A DNA stretch of 64,000 nucleotides from Phragmites australis. Lineage: Eukaryota > Streptophyta > Magnoliopsida > Poales > Poaceae. Made by a program: the position numbers and the translations under genes. Below, in pieces: positions 1 to 12,358 of this stretch. Within the stretch, counting starts at the first letter, position 1; each line of letters opens with the position of its first letter. The notes below the pieces were generated by a model, which worked only from the letters and a program-made list of their open reading frames with translations, was not told the DNA's origin and ran no database searches. The stretch is from contig NC_084940.1 in the NCBI RefSeq assembly GCF_958298935.1, positions 7,532,001 to 7,596,000 of the forward strand, written 5' to 3'.

Positions 1-3000
1 CGGCCTTAAACCCATTTCTTCAAGGTCAGCTCGTGCGTTCTCATGATCCTTTCCTTTTCCCTTCATTTGGAGCAATGCATCAATCAGACTCTCGCAGATA
101 TTCTTCTTTACATACATGTTGTCGATAGAGTGGCGAACATCTATTTTTTTCCCAATGTTCTAGCTCGAATTGTATTGATTTCTTGTCCCACGTTCCTAAC
201 TGTTCATCATCCTTAGAGGATTATTTTTGCTTGCCGTAGATAACATTAATATTCTTAACCTGATTGTGGACATCTTCCTCGCTAAAATGCCTCAAGGTTC
301 CTAAGTGCTGGTAGATCATTGATGATGATGAACAACATGTCATGCAAGATAAAGTACTCTTACTTGTACTGATCCCAAACCTCGACGCCTTCTGACTAGA
401 GTTTCTTAAGATCATCGACTAAAGGTCTGAGGTACATATTGATATCATTGCCAGGTTGTTTCGGTCCTGATATCAAGATCGACAACATAATGTATTTCCG
501 CTTGTTACAGAACTAGGGTGGAAGGTTGTAAATCGATAATACAATAAGCCAGGTGCTATGTGAGGTACTCATATTACCAAATGGATTCATGCCATCTGTG
601 CTCATAACAAATCTAATATTTTTCAATTCTTCGGCAAACCAACCAAATGTGGAATCAATGGTTCGCCACTGAGTGGAATCCATTAGGTGTTGTATCATTA
701 CGTCGTTCTTACGAGCTTCCTTATGCCAATGTACCAATTGTGTCTCCTTTCTGTTGGCAAACAAACGCTTCAGACGGAATTATAGGAAATACCACACCAC
801 CTTTCTAGGACCACCTTTACTTTTCTTGTCTTCGTCCCTGTCACCACCATTATTTCTACACTTATATCGATGGGTTCCACACACGTGACATTGATCCCGT
901 TCTGCATACTTTCCATGAAACAAGATACAATCCTGCTTACATGCATGTATTTTTTCTATTTCCAATCATAAAGGACAAATTATCTTCTCCGCGTCGTAAA
1001 CGCCCTCAGGCGCCAAGTTCCTCTCCGGTAGCAGATCCAGCAATACTTTGAAACTCTTATCAGTCCAACCATGGGTTGCCTTCAGTTGTAGAAGCTTTAG
1101 GTTCCCAAATATCCACGTGTACTTCTCCTTACAGTTGGGATAAAAGAGCGTCTTGGAATCCCGCACAAATCTGGAAATTTATCAAATTCACCATTGTTAT
1201 ACTCATCGTGTCGCTCGACATCTCGCACCATCTGGTCCACAGTATCCACAAAATTCTCGAGATCATTATCATTCAAACCTAATATATCCCCATCCCTGAG
1301 ATCATGATTCATTTCACTGAGTGTAAGTACTTGATCCACACTGTCGGCATGGAGAGCCCGATCCATCTCTCTCTCTCTCGTTATGGCCTTCCTCACCATG
1401 TTAGTTCCAACATGTCTAATTCTCTTTAAATCCATGCATGACCAAGTGTGCATTGATATTGTCTAGTTTTGGGAACTTCTTTTTATTCATGCAGTCGCGA
1501 CATGGACAACACATTGCCGTTTTACCACGATATTTCATACCCACCAAGGCAGCTAGAAAACCCTGATTTTCAAATTTCCCAAATTCCTAAAATTTTCCTA
1601 GATTTAATTTGAGTTTAATTAAATAGCATAGGATAAAATATATTTTCTAAAATTTCAATCCAAATTGACATAGGTTATATTTTGTTTGAATGCATTCATA
1701 CTCAAAATAGGCAATTAGGGTTTATTTGGTTTTATTTGGTTGGATTTGATTTGAATTTTCCTTGCTTTGATTTGAATTTCAAAAGAAATAGAAATGAAAA
1801 AGAAAAAGCCTAATCCTATCCGGACCTCTCTCCATCACCCTCTCTTCCCAGCCTACCCTGGCCCATTTCCTTCCCTGGCCCACTCTTCCCCCTGTTGCCC
1901 TGCTCTCTCCCAGGGTGGGCCGTGCCCGGCCCAGCGCCCGTTTGCGAGTCTGCCTCTACACGCCAGCAGCCGCTCGCAGCCCGCATCGAAAATGCCCTGC
2001 GCTAGAACCCGCCTCCGCCGCCCATCGTCATCTCTGAGTCGGACAGCCGCCGTGTCCAAGCCAAGCACGAGACCATCGTCGCCAAGGAGTCCTGCCCTGT
2101 CATGAGCCCTCCGCCCGCCTATATAACCCCGTGGCCCTCTCGGTGTTTTTCCATCTCCTCAAGCCACCGAAACCCGAGCAATCCGTCGAGATGCAATCGC
2201 CACCACTGTCATAGCCACCGCCTTCGGCCGAGCTCGCCGCCAAGTCGCCCTAGCGCTAAATAACTTCGCCCGAGGCCACCAACAGATTCGCCAACCTTCG
2301 CTAAAGCTAGTGCCACCGTCTTTTTGGTTCTTTGGCCACCGGAGCATCCCGTCATCGAACTCCTATGTACCACCGTCTCCTCTGCCGTCGCCGACACCCT
2401 CCAAAGCCACGCCGCCCTCGATAAGACCTCAAACGGACTCACCATCATCCCCTCTTCATAGTTCATCGCTCGCCGTCGTGCCCTGAGGCCCACGACGAGG
2501 TCCCGGCATGTTTTTCGGCGAGTGCGCTGCCGTGTCTCGTCCGGTGCCATCATGTATTCTCCTCCGATCGTCCCCTTTTCTCCGCGCCGTCGGATCTAAC
2601 ACCAACGGCCCATATTAGATGGCAGATTACACCTTCAGTAGCTTATAGCTCGATGACACGTGTCCCTTTTTAAACAAGTCAGCAGCCTTGCCTCGTCAGC
2701 ATGCTACAACACCTGCCACCTCAACGTCACATCAGTTGTCTAGCCGATGTGTCAAGTCCCATGAACTTCTCTATTGATGATTTTTTCAATATGAAAATAA
2801 TTCCAAAATATTTCAGTAATTGGTAATTTTGCAAATAGGCCCTTGAACTTCTCTATTTTCACAAAAGAGCCCCTATCTTTTTACACTAATGGCCCCTGAA
2901 CTTTTATGAAATTACAAATAGGTCCCTCTATTTTTACAAATAGGCCTCTAAAATTTCTATTTATTTCAAATTAAGTCCTTTTATTTTTCACATTAAACCC

Positions 3001-4618
3001 TAAATTTGTTTTTTAGCGTAACTTTGTCGTCCTAGCTCCGTTTTAAGCGATTCTTACATCGTTGGATTCATTTTTCAAAACTCTATCTTTTTAGATAGGT
3101 TTTGTCTTAATGTTATTTTGTTCTGTGTACTATTCTTAGTGTGTTTAGTTTATGTGTTTGGCCGGTAATTGTGCGATTAGACGACAACGTCCCGGATCAG
3201 TTTGAGGAATGTCAAGACTAGGAGCTAGAGTACACTGAGCAGCTGCAAGAGAAGGCAGGTGTCCTTGATCATCTTGAACCTATATTTTAAATATTTTGTT
3301 TTACAAAATTGCATGCAATGTTTGTCAACTTGATGGGTAGTCACCTATGTTAGGGTTTACTTAGTTCTTCTTTTACATTCCTTGAAGCCTAAGTGGTAGT
3401 TGATATGAGTCTCTTGGGTAGAATTACTTAGTCATGCTTTTAGGATGTTGGGGAAGTGTCATATATATGTTAGTGGACATATGCAATGGTGATGATGAAC
3501 TTGTTTTAGTAACATAGAACCCTAGGACTTGATCAAGGAGTTGGTTCGATAATGGTGGTTTGTGTGGTGGGCTTGTGGATACGTTCTAAGAAAAGGTGTT
3601 AGGTTTTGTTGATTATTTCCCTGTTGGATAGTCTTTGCCCAAGTGTCACATATAAGGAACAGTTCGTGGAGCGACAACCCAAAAAATATAGTACCAAACA
3701 CAAGGCCGATATGGGTAATGCTTAGCATATCGATTAGACACATGACTGGCATTCGTTTGAGTACCATGACCTAATTGATAGGCCATGCTTCGTTGTGATT
3801 CTCTTGGCGGCACAACACTGGCGTGTGTTAAGTGTCTTGCAAACACAGCAATATGGATATCACAACTCGTGGCTAAAAGTTGGACAACCTCTGCAGAGTG
3901 TAAAACTGTTATAACAGTCGTGCCCATGGTTATGGGAGACTTGGATCCTCATATGATTAGTTGGTCATGGTAATGGTTTGGCTATAGGTTGGTGATACAG
4001 GTGATGGTTAGATGGTTATGTTTTGTAAGGTGATTAGCCTTGGGTAATGCCTAGTTGTTGGGTTATATTCACTTAATAACTGCTTAACGCTTTTGAATTA
4101 CATTACTGTTTTCTTTACTCGCATCTACGAAAATATACCATGTGTTAGCCTATTCTTGTTGTAAGCCTACATATCATTATCTTTTCCACACTTGGTGAGT
4201 ACTTTATGTGCTCACTCTTGCTATCTCCCACAATACATATGTTGCTCAGTGGAAGACTTTGAAGACTTTCAAGATGACGACTTGGTGTACTAGGAGTGTG
4301 TCTTTCGGTAGGTGCATGTGGAGTTGCTTGGTCGCCAATGCTTCTATTCCGTTGCCGTCATTTAGTTGCAGTCGTTTAGCTAATAGGTTGTTTAGGTGAA
4401 GTCTTTAATGTAAGAGTTAAACGATTATAAGTTAAAAGTATTACTTTTGTTATTTCACTTGTGATGTCCTTATGAGTGTTGAACTTCCTGGGCACACATA
4501 AACCGTACTTGATTTTATCCGTTAAAACTAGGTGTGACAGCAGCACTCATGAAATACTTCACCCCGCTCAGGTACTCCGAGCAACGATCTTGGGGTACAT
4601 CCAGGTTCTGTCTGTCAT
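1..4618 (-). pseudogene. CACTA TNP2-like transposase, 5' part, interrupted by a solo LTR
   Basis: The minus strand reads from a splice acceptor at 4619-4620 (TTGTAG|ATGACAG) into a Transpos_assoc-type domain (SEYLSGVKYF), stops at 4540 at the LTR insertion, and resumes at 1553 with the rest of that domain, including CCPCRDCMN at about 1485-1515. Further on are SDGMNPFGN-type and 'LPP' blocks of the transposase_21 (TNP2) family at about 513-764. Stops and frame changes lie between blocks (for example near 966 and 510). The gene continues past position 1, so the catalytic core is only partly visible. It would cut and rejoin CACTA termini in the nucleus, but this copy looks dead. Confidence 0.8.
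1554..4539 (+). mobile_element. Solo LTR (~3.0 kb) inserted in the CACTA transposase, TSD GCAGC
   Basis: The segment is bounded by identical 5-bp direct repeats GCAGC at 1549-1553 and 4540-4544. Joining the flanks restores the transposase reading frame. It ends in GGTGTGACA; its start (TAGAAAACCCTG) is a decayed form of the TGTCACACCCTG start usual in this LTR class. Inside are a GC-rich C-run region with a TATA-like 'CCTATATAACCCC' near 2117-2129, an AT-rich 'ccctgaactt' tract, and no gag or pol. These are the features of a lone LTR left by recombination of a long-LTR gypsy-like element. The apparent ORFs at 1794-2553 lie in this GC-rich LTR region and have no recognisable protein content. 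Confidence 0.72.
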
Positions 4619-5034
4619 CTACAATTAATGTAAAAATATTTATTCTTCATTAATAATTACCTTAATTTCATGGTTAAGCATGTGATTAAAAATTCCCTAC
4701 AAATACACTATATTTGTGGCATCTCGTGGTAGATCGGGTAAACCTAGTATCAAATCTAACATAAATACAACTCGCTTGTACTAAGATTTTGGATAAAGAT
4801 GCAAAATGGCCGATTATAACTCAAAGCACAACAAATTTACCAAATAGGGATTAGATGAGTAGGAAAGGAGGAGGAAAAGGGGAGATACAAACCTTGAAAG
4901 ATCTAGCACCAATTCAGACTTTAAATCAACAAGATATTAGAAAATCTCTAGTGGATCCAGTGAAAATCGCTAGCATTGTGCGGGCGGAACTGTTGATTAA
5001 CTATTCGCCCGCAGAGTGGCTAGCCAAGTCTTAA

Positions 5035-5422
5035 AACAGATCTAAGTAATAAGTGATGGGTGATAATAATATATGTCACTTATTATTTGTTATAAGTGAC
5101 TGATCATATTACGATCCGTCACTTATAACTAGAACAGGGAGACCCGTCACCTTTACCAAGTCATAAGTGACGGGTCGTAACATGACCCGTAACTTATGAC
5201 TGGTGTAGGGAGACCCATCACTTATAACCAAATCATAAGTGATGGGTTTAGTCATTACCTGTCACTAATGTTATAGGCGACGGGTAATATTATGACCCAT
5301 CATCTATTACTTGTTATATGTGATGAGTAAATACCCAGTTCTGACCTTATGCGACATAAGTGACGGCTCGTGTAATGACCCATCACTTATATGTGTCTCC
5401 TTTGTTCGTTTTTTACGTAGTG
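5035..5422 (-). repeat. CACTA subterminal repeat array and terminal inverted repeat
   Basis: Repeated motifs of the form ATAAGTGACGGGTCRTAA and their reverse complements occur head-to-head every 30-60 bp, ending in the terminal repeat CACTACGTAAAAAACG (reverse complement at 5407-5422). Such arrays bind the element's own DNA-binding protein in En/Spm-type transposons. A diverged second copy of this array is at 10530-10900. Confidence 0.75.
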
Positions 5423-6224
5423 GGATGAAGGTTTCAGCTGACAGTGTTTTCCCTCTCCTCCCTCCTTGGTCCTCCCTCTCTCTGTCCTCTCTGTACTCTC
5501 CCTCCTCGATCTCTCCATCTCTCTCAATACATGCATACAATGATACATATATTTATTGTAAATCAATAATAAAAGCACCTTCATTAATACATAGTAATAA
5601 ACACATATTACAAGTCAGGTATCGACAAGCACACATATATATATATATGCATAATAGTTCTCACATGTCACTCTTAAAAAGTCAGTCGAGTTGAGAAAGT
5701 CTAGTATCCCTCTACCTCTCCCGCGATGAGGACCGCGTCTCCACACTAATGGCGTGTGTACATCCGGGGACGTCGAAGGGTCGATTGTGGTGGAGCGGAG
5801 GACCCGGCCACGCCTGATCAACCGTAGCGTTGCCTATGCTCCAGACTCGCTGGTGTGTCAAATACATCAAAGTCTAACGCCTAAACGCGTCTACCGTTTG
5901 AGCCTTCGGCCTCCTCTACAGCATACTAACGGGACACCGCTAGAAGCTTGCTTGCTGTTTGAGAAAAATTCAGGATTCACTTGCCCAAAAAATGAAGAGA
6001 AAACAAATTAACAAATGGAGAGGAAAGAAGAGATTTTGTTCTGATAGCTAGAGCAAGCTCATCTAGACCTTCTTCTTGACAAAAAATGAGTTTGAGTGAT
6101 GAGGGAATCAAAGGGGAGAAGGAATGAAGTGGTTGCTGCCATGTGAGAGTTTGTGAGGAGGAGAGAAAGTTCTGATCGAACTGTTTGTTAGCTCGAGCTT
6201 GGAGTCGTGGGGAAGGGGGCATCA

Positions 6225-6495
6225 CTGCTGGCTCATTTAACCAGCTAGTAGTGATGTTATGCTATCACTACCGGTTGGTGGATTAAGCCAATAGTGATAA
6301 GAGAGCATGACATTACTGTCGACTTAATCTATCGACCGATAGTGATGATATTTATTACTGACAGTTCAAAAGTCATGATGATTGATTCTTTTTACGCGGC
6401 TTACGAGTGATGATCCATCGTCTGATCTATTAAAAACTGATAGTGATAGATCGATGCATAAGTTAGGTTTTATAGAAGTAAGGGCAGGACGGACG
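6225..6495. repeat. Second family of CACTA-like subterminal repeats, copy A
   Basis: Repeats of 'ATCACTACCGGTTGGTGGATTAAGCC' type, alternating orientation with 'AGTGATGAT', end in TTTTATAGAAGTAAG, which looks like a decayed TTTTATAGTAGTG terminus. The matching stretch in the duplicated block is 11705-11970 (ending TTTTATAGCGGTAAG). The motif differs from the 'AAGTGACGGGTC' array at 5035-5422, so this is probably the end of a different CACTA-type element. Its opposite end was not found. Confidence 0.5.
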
Positions 6496-7561
6496 ACGTG
6501 CGACGCCTTACGTACGTCCCAATGTGCCATGCGCTCTAGCTAATGATCCATTAACCTGTTGGCTGTAGCGAATCCTGATCCAAGACGATCAGGGATCAGG
6601 ATGGTGAGCTGCATGCATGTATGCACAGTTCAGCTAGTTCAGCTAGCCACATCTCTATTCGTAGCGGCCGGCATGCCAGGTGCCGCACCGTGCAGTGCGC
6701 GCGGCCGCTCCATGCATGCATGGATCATGGGATCGAGTTGGAGCTAAAGATGTTCAAATGAATCGTATCTATTGTGCTGATTGAAGTATGATACTATAGG
6801 TATGGTTCAAGAACAATTTGATCCGAGACTAGACGGGTCGAACCGGTACGGCACGAGGCCTCGGGTCGTGTCTGGGTCAGAAGCGTGGCATGGTAGGCCG
6901 GCACGGTCCGGCCGGATGTTTCGGCCAGCACTGGCACGGCTCAGCCCAGGCAGTCACGAACACGGCACGGCACAACACAACACGTCCCGGGCACGCGGCG
7001 ACCCAGGCGGCATGACACGGCCTGATCGGCACGCTCGGGCGGGCGGGGCATGGCCCAGCGAGCACGCGGCGGCATGACCCAACGGGCACACCTGGGCCTG
7101 CTATAGCCGTTGGGTGTGAGCCCGACACGCGGGGGCACACGGGTTTAACGGGTTACCCGTTTAACCCGTTAACCTAGTATTTTTGAATTTTGTAGTCGTT
7201 TTATGACTGTTTGAGCTCCCAAAAATTTGAAAAAAATAATATAAAAATTACTATTTTTTACCTATAAATAGAGGATCACCCTGCCCTTCCATTCCACACT
7301 AGCAACACCATTTGCTCTCTTATTTCCTCCTCTCATTCTTGTCTCAAAGTTCTTGAGAATTAGCGATAATTTGGCAAAATTAGTTTGAATTGTTGCTAAA
7401 AATTCAAGCAATTCCAAAACCGTCATCCTGCTTTCTTGAAGTTGAAGAAATCTTGGTGATTTTTTTCATCGTTGTCCATTTTTGTTTTATTATTAGTTTT
7501 ATTATTTGATTATTTCTAACTCTGAATATTTGTGTGTTTTTAGTGTCATTCGACATTGATC

Positions 7562-9414
7562 ATGGATGCAAGTGATCATGATTATAATACATCCATCGAT
7601 CATGATTTTTTTCTCTAAGGACTCATAGGGGATTACGGCCCCTTTGATACTAGTGCTGCAAGTGATAATGGACCTGACGGTGAACCTTCGGTTGGTTCAC
7701 ATGCAGGTGATGCAACAACACCTCTATCGTCAGGCTCTACAAGTGCACACGTATCAGCAAGCACCGGCTCTAAAAGATCAAGAGCCGGTACTTCCGAAGT
7801 TTAGCATGACTTTGAAAGGTTCTACAAAGAGGAAGATGGGGTAAGTGTCAGGTATGCTAGGTGTTATATTTGCAAACATGAATTATCTGCAAAGCCCTCG
7901 GGTGGAACGGGACATTTGAAGAGGCACACCACAACTTGCAAGCGAAAGAGTGGAGCAGCCATGAAGCAGACAATGCTACAGTATAACCCTGACAGCTCTG
8001 TTCATCATTGGGAGTATGACTCTGCCAATGCTCGAAAAGAGTTATGCTGCTTCATTGTAAGAGCGGATCTACCACTCAATATCAGTGAGTCTCTTGCATT
8101 TGAAGATTAAATTAAGCAAGCTCATAATCCTAGGTTCACGTATGTTTCTAGCTAGACAACTAGTAGGGATATGCTAAAATACTACAATGCGTGTCGTAGC
8201 AAGCTTAAAGAAATATTGCAAATATGTATATTTTCAGTTGCTTTGACCTTGGATATATGGGTAGGTAGAGCTAGAGAGGATTATCTTAATGTTGTTGCTC
8301 ATTTTCTTAATAATGATTGGGATTTAGAAAGAGAATAATAGGTTTTAGGTTGATTGACAACGCACATACCAGTGAAAATATTGCTTAAAAAAATATCTCA
8401 AGTAGTTGAAGACTTTGGTCTCATAAATAAAAGATTTTCTATCAGTTTAGATAATACTGGTGCAAACTCTAGAGCTATGGATATTCTTACTCCGTTGTTT
8501 AGTACATATGCTGAATCTTTCTTGTTATATCAACGATGTGCTTATCATATTATCAATCTTATAGTAAAATTCGGTTTGAAGAGGTTGTCGCAATACCTAG
8601 ACGATTTTTGTACTGCAATATCTTTTGTAAGCTTCTAACCAACGAGTTGCAGCATATAAGTAATATTGTGTTGCAATAGATGTGCGTTCACGTAAGTTTG
8701 CTGTGGATATGCCGGTAAGAAGGAACTTTACTTTTTTAATGCTCAAAAATATTATACCATATAGAGCACATTTGGTGTGTTTATTCATACACACTATCAT
8801 CAGCATGGGGGTCAAACTTTACTCATGAAAGCATATTGGCATGTTGCCAAAAGTATACTAGAGTTTCTTGAAATTTTTTATGATTCAACTGTGAGTTTAT
8901 CAGGAGTTTATTATCCAACATCTTGTTTAGTAGTGCATAATATTGTTGAAATTGCTACTCATTTAAACATGTATGAAAATGACAATCTTCTAAGAGATTG
9001 TGTAGTTCCTATGAAATCTAAATTTTTAAAATATTGGAAAGAAATTCCTTTGTTTTATGCATTTGCCTTTATTTTAGATCCTAGAACTAAAATCGCAGGT
9101 TTTTTAAGAGTTCTCATCGACAGCGACGTTATCAGCCACCACCAAATTTCAACATACTGCAATGGTGGCATGAGCACAAGACGAATTATTCAGTACTTTT
9201 ACTGTTAGCACGAGATTTGTTAACGGTTCCCGTATCTACAGTTTCTTCTGAGGCTGCCTTCAGTCTTACTGGAAGGATAATCGAAGAGAGAAGAACAAAT
9301 CTCACAAGTGAGATGATGGAAATACTCACCATAGTAAAAGACTAGGAACAAGCTGAAGCGCAAATGCAACACACTGCAGAGAACACTGAGCTTGAAGTTT
9401 CATTCGAAAGTTAG
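7562..9414 (+). pseudogene. hAT transposase (RICESLEEPER-like) with stops
   Basis: Starting at the ATG at 7562, the reading contains in order: an acidic Asp/Ser-rich N-terminus; a BED zinc finger (CYICKHEL..GTGHLKRH, about 7850-7935); the hAT core with ALTLDIWVGR (about 8235) and SISLDNTGANS (about 8440-8475); CAYHIINLIVK (about 8540); and the C-terminal dimerisation region with WKEIPLFYAFAFILDP and VSTVSSEAAFS (about 9225-9260). Frame changes or stops occur near 7610, 8107, 8155, 8336 and 9205. Family order and spacing are right for hAT; the copy cannot encode a full protein. Confidence 0.8.
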
Positions 9415-9454
9415 TATCTAGATGTCGCTGAGAACGTGTAATTTCCAATTTTTT

Positions 9455-10045
9455 GAACTAGGTTGTACTCTTTTTTTCCTTTGCTAAAAAGGTTTTTAAC
9501 GAGGCAACCTATCAATAAAGCTCATTTTTTAAATATATTATGTCTCCATATTATTTCTAAATTATTTATGATTTTTCTTTATTTTTTCGAAAGCGACTCG
9601 GGACCTGCCACCCACCTCTCATATTGGCCAATAAATAGCCACTATCCGTCTATGCCAAACTCCTACTGATCCAGAACTCCAAAACCACTTGCCTGCTTCA
9701 ATAAATCAATTCTATTATTTCTATATTTCCAATTTTCCATTCATGGATCAAAACGCCGAGAACTCACGTGCATGGTCATGGGTGTGGCGGCATTTTGATA
9801 AGGTTTTTAGAGAAATTAACGAAAAACGTATAAGATTTGCTAAGTGTAATATATGCAACAATGAATTAAGTGTCAGGTCTACAAATGGAACAGGGCACTT
9901 GAGGAAGCATGTTAAATATTCCAAGCAAAATTCTGGGGTTTCTAATGGAACCATGTAATTTTTGAATTATAGACATAGGTTGTACTCTTTTTTCCTTCTA
10001 GTAGAAAGGTTTTTAACGAGTCAACCTATCAATAAAGCTCATTTT
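9455..10045. repeat. Duplicated hAT 3'-flank ('gtttttaacgaggcaacctatcaataaagctc')
   Basis: A ~80-bp sequence containing 'ggttgtactcttttttcc', 'ggtttttaacgag' and 'caacctatcaataaagctc' occurs at 9455-9530 and again at 9965-10045. Each copy follows the stop codon of a hAT ORF and includes an AATAAA, so it is probably a transcript end shared by two relatives. Confidence 0.65.
9743..9958 (+). pseudogene. Second BED-finger fragment of a related hAT transposase
   Basis: A 71-residue ORF starts at 9743 and has the BED zinc-finger pattern CNICNNEL..GTGHLRKH, close to but distinct from the finger at about 7850. It ends at 9958 without the hAT core. It is followed by a 3'-UTR-like sequence (9965-10045) that repeats the one after the first transposase (9455-9530). 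It is best explained as an internally deleted relative joined behind the first hAT gene. It could in principle make a small DNA-binding protein, but there is no evidence of expression. Confidence 0.6.
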
Positions 10046-10389
10046 ATTTATTTTCTATATTTTTTTTATTTTTGAGAATTTTGTAACTATTATTTTTATT
10101 TTTTTTCTAATTTTGAAGTGCTGCCAGGCCGGCGTGCCCAACTGTGCATGCCGGCCTATCGGTGCGCAACCGTGCTACCGAGCCGCCCTTGCACCGTGCC
10201 TCCGTCGGGCCGACCGGGCTAGCCGGGCCGCAATCGTGCCCGAGCCAGTCCGGCACGACATGGTGGATGGCGAGCCATGCCGTGGGCTGAGCGGGCGGCA
10301 CGTGGGCCTGTACGGTATGGCCCGTAACAATAGATGGGCTGATTAGGCTGGGTCGTGCCTAGAAGGGCCCATGCCAGGTCATCCCAAAA

Positions 10390-12358
10390 GGCCTAGCATC
10401 AATTCAAACTTTAAATCAACAATATATTAGAAAATCTCTAGTGGATCCGGTGAAAATTGCCAGCATTGTGTGTGCGGAACTGTTGATTAACTGTTCACCC
10501 GCATAGTGGCTGGCCAAGTCTTAAAATAGATCTAAGTAATAAGTGAAGGTGGTAATAATATCTGCCACTTATTATTTGTTATAAGTGACAGGTCATATTA
10601 CGACCCGTCACTTATGATTGGCCTAGGGAGACCTATCACCTTTACCCAGTCATAAGTGACGGGTCGTAATATGAGCCGTCACTTATGACTGGTGTAGTGA
10701 GACCCGTCACTTATGATCAAATCATAAGTGATGGGTTTAGTCATTACCTGTCACTACTATTACAGTTGACGGGTAATATTATGACTCATCACCTATTACC
10801 TATTATTTGTAATGTGTAAATACCCGGTCCTGACCTGAGACGACATAAGTGATGGGTTGTGTAATGACCCATCACTTATGTGTGTCTCTTTTGACTGTTT
10901 TTCATGCAGCAGGATGAAGGTCTCAGCTGACAGTGTTTTTCCTCTACTCCCTCCTTAGTCCTCGCTCTCTTTGTCCTCTTTGTACTGTCTCTCTCTCTCC
11001 TCGATCTCTCTCAATACATGCATACAATGATACATATATTTGCTGTAAATCAATAATAAAATCACCTTCATTAATCCATAGTAATAAATAGATATTACAA
11101 GTCAGGTATCGACAAGCACATATATATATAATAGTTCTCACAGGTCACCCCTTAAAAAGTCGGTCGAGTTGAGCCAGTACATTATCCCTCTACCTCTCCC
11201 GCGATGAGAATCGTGTATCCGCACTGACGACTGATGGCATGTGTATGTCCGGGGAAGCCGGGGGGGGGGGCGATGGTGGTGGAGCGGAGGACCTGGTCAT
11301 GCCTGATCGACTATAGCGTCACATATGCTCCAGGCTCGCTGGTGTGTCAAAGATATCGAAGTCTGACGCCTGAACGCCTCTATGGTTTGAGCCTTCGACC
11401 TCCTCCACGGCACACTAACGGGACACCCCTAGAAGCTTCCTTGTTGTTTAAGAAAAATCCAGTATTCACTTGCAAAAAATGAAGAAAAAATAAATGAGCA
11501 AATGAAGAGGAAAGAATGGATTTTGTTTGGATAGCTAGAGAGAGCTCATCTAGACCTTTTTCTTGACAAAAATGAGCCTGACTGGTGAGGGAATCAAAGG
11601 GGTGAAGGAATGAAGTGAGTGTTGCTATGTGAGAGTTTGTAAGGAGGAGAGAAAGTTTGAATCAAACTGTTTGTTAGCTCAAACTTAGAGAATATGGGGG
11701 AAGGGGCATCACTACCGGATCATTTAACCAATCAGTAGTGATGTTATACTATCACTACCGGTTGATGGATTAAGTCGATAGTGATGAGCGAGTAGGACAT
11801 CACTACCGGTTTAACCCATCGACCGACAGTGATGATACTTATCACTGCCGGTTTATAAATCACGATAATTAATTCTTTCTGCATGATTTATGAATTATCA
11901 TATCACTACCGTTTTATTAAAAACTAGTAGGGATAGACCTATACATAAATCAAGTTTTATAGCGGTAAGGGCAGGACGGACGACGTGCGACGCCTTTGCG
12001 TACGTCCCAATGTGCCATGCGCTCTAGCTACTGATCCATTGACCTGTTAGGCTGTAGCGAATCCTGATCCAGGACGATCATGGATCAGGATAGGTGCGGG
12101 GATGCATGATTAACGAGCTAGTTTAGTAGCTAGGCTACCTAGCTAACAATTTAACTGACAGCTAAATACAAACTAACAGTGACACGTACTTTCGTTTGAT
12201 CATGCATGCATTCAGCCATCAACTTGCAGCAAAGTAACTGATGAGCTGCATGCATGCATGCATGCACAGTTCAGCTAGCCACATCTCTATTCGTAGCGGC
12301 CGGCATGACAGGTGCCGCGCCGTGCAGTGCGCGTGTATGGATCATGGGATCGAGTTGG
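10390..12358. repeat. Direct duplication block, copy B
   Basis: Collinear with 4912-6746. It contains a decayed copy of the CACTA subterminal array (10530-10890), the position of the CACTA terminus (about 10900, now too altered to read CACTA), and the same CACTA-external sequence. It carries about 160 bp (12081-12241) missing in copy A, and a run of ten G at 11259-11270. After 12358 the two copies part: copy A runs into the hAT left end, copy B into unrelated sequence. No gene is supported in it. Confidence 0.75.

Larger units (their letters stand above)
1..5422 (-). mobile_element. CACTA (En/Spm) DNA transposon, 5' end, minus orientation, truncated by window edge
   Basis: Read on the minus strand, the element begins at 5422 with CACTACGTAAAAAACG, a typical CACTA terminus. 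It is followed by a dense array of subterminal repeats built on 'ATAAGTGACGGGTC' in both orientations (about 5035-5400) and then by a TNP2-type transposase gene running out of the window at position 1. A solo LTR (1554-4539) interrupts it. The other terminus lies outside the window, so the 3-bp target duplication cannot be checked. The transposase has several in-frame stops, so this copy is probably not autonomous. Termini and subterminal repeats are seen directly; the family is inferred from the transposase. Confidence 0.8.
4912..6746. repeat. Direct duplication block, copy A
   Basis: From 'ctagcaccaattcagac' to 'atcatgggatcgagttgg', this block aligns collinearly with 10390-12358 at roughly 85-90% identity by eye. 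It includes the inner 5' end of the CACTA element, its terminus at 5422, and about 1.3 kb beyond it, so the duplication postdates that CACTA insertion or copied the junction. Copy A lacks about 160 bp present in copy B at 12081-12241. No credible protein was recognised in it; the short ORFs at 5311-6225 have counterparts in copy B but carry different stops. Confidence 0.75.
6747..10389 (+). mobile_element. Degenerate hAT transposon between the duplicated blocks
   Basis: The left end, TAAAGATGTTCAAATGAATCG, is followed by a GC-rich, palindrome-rich stretch (6830-7160) of the 'GGCACGGCCC' kind common at ends of grass hAT elements. A matching GC-rich stretch at 10115-10375 marks the right side, but no matching terminal repeat is visible there; it stops where duplication copy B begins. 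Inside are a broken BED/hAT transposase (7562-9414) and a second, partial BED-finger ORF (9743-9958). The short GC-rich ORFs at 6781-7140 and 10107-10346 are composition artefacts of these ends. Confidence 0.65.

Noticed and set aside
1794..2553. Overlapping ORFs on both strands in a GC-rich patch
   Set aside because: They lie inside a solo LTR bounded by a target duplication and have no protein-like features.
6781..7140. Overlapping ORFs rich in Arg/Pro/Ala on both strands
   Set aside because: They fall in the GC-rich terminal region of a hAT element; composition effect.
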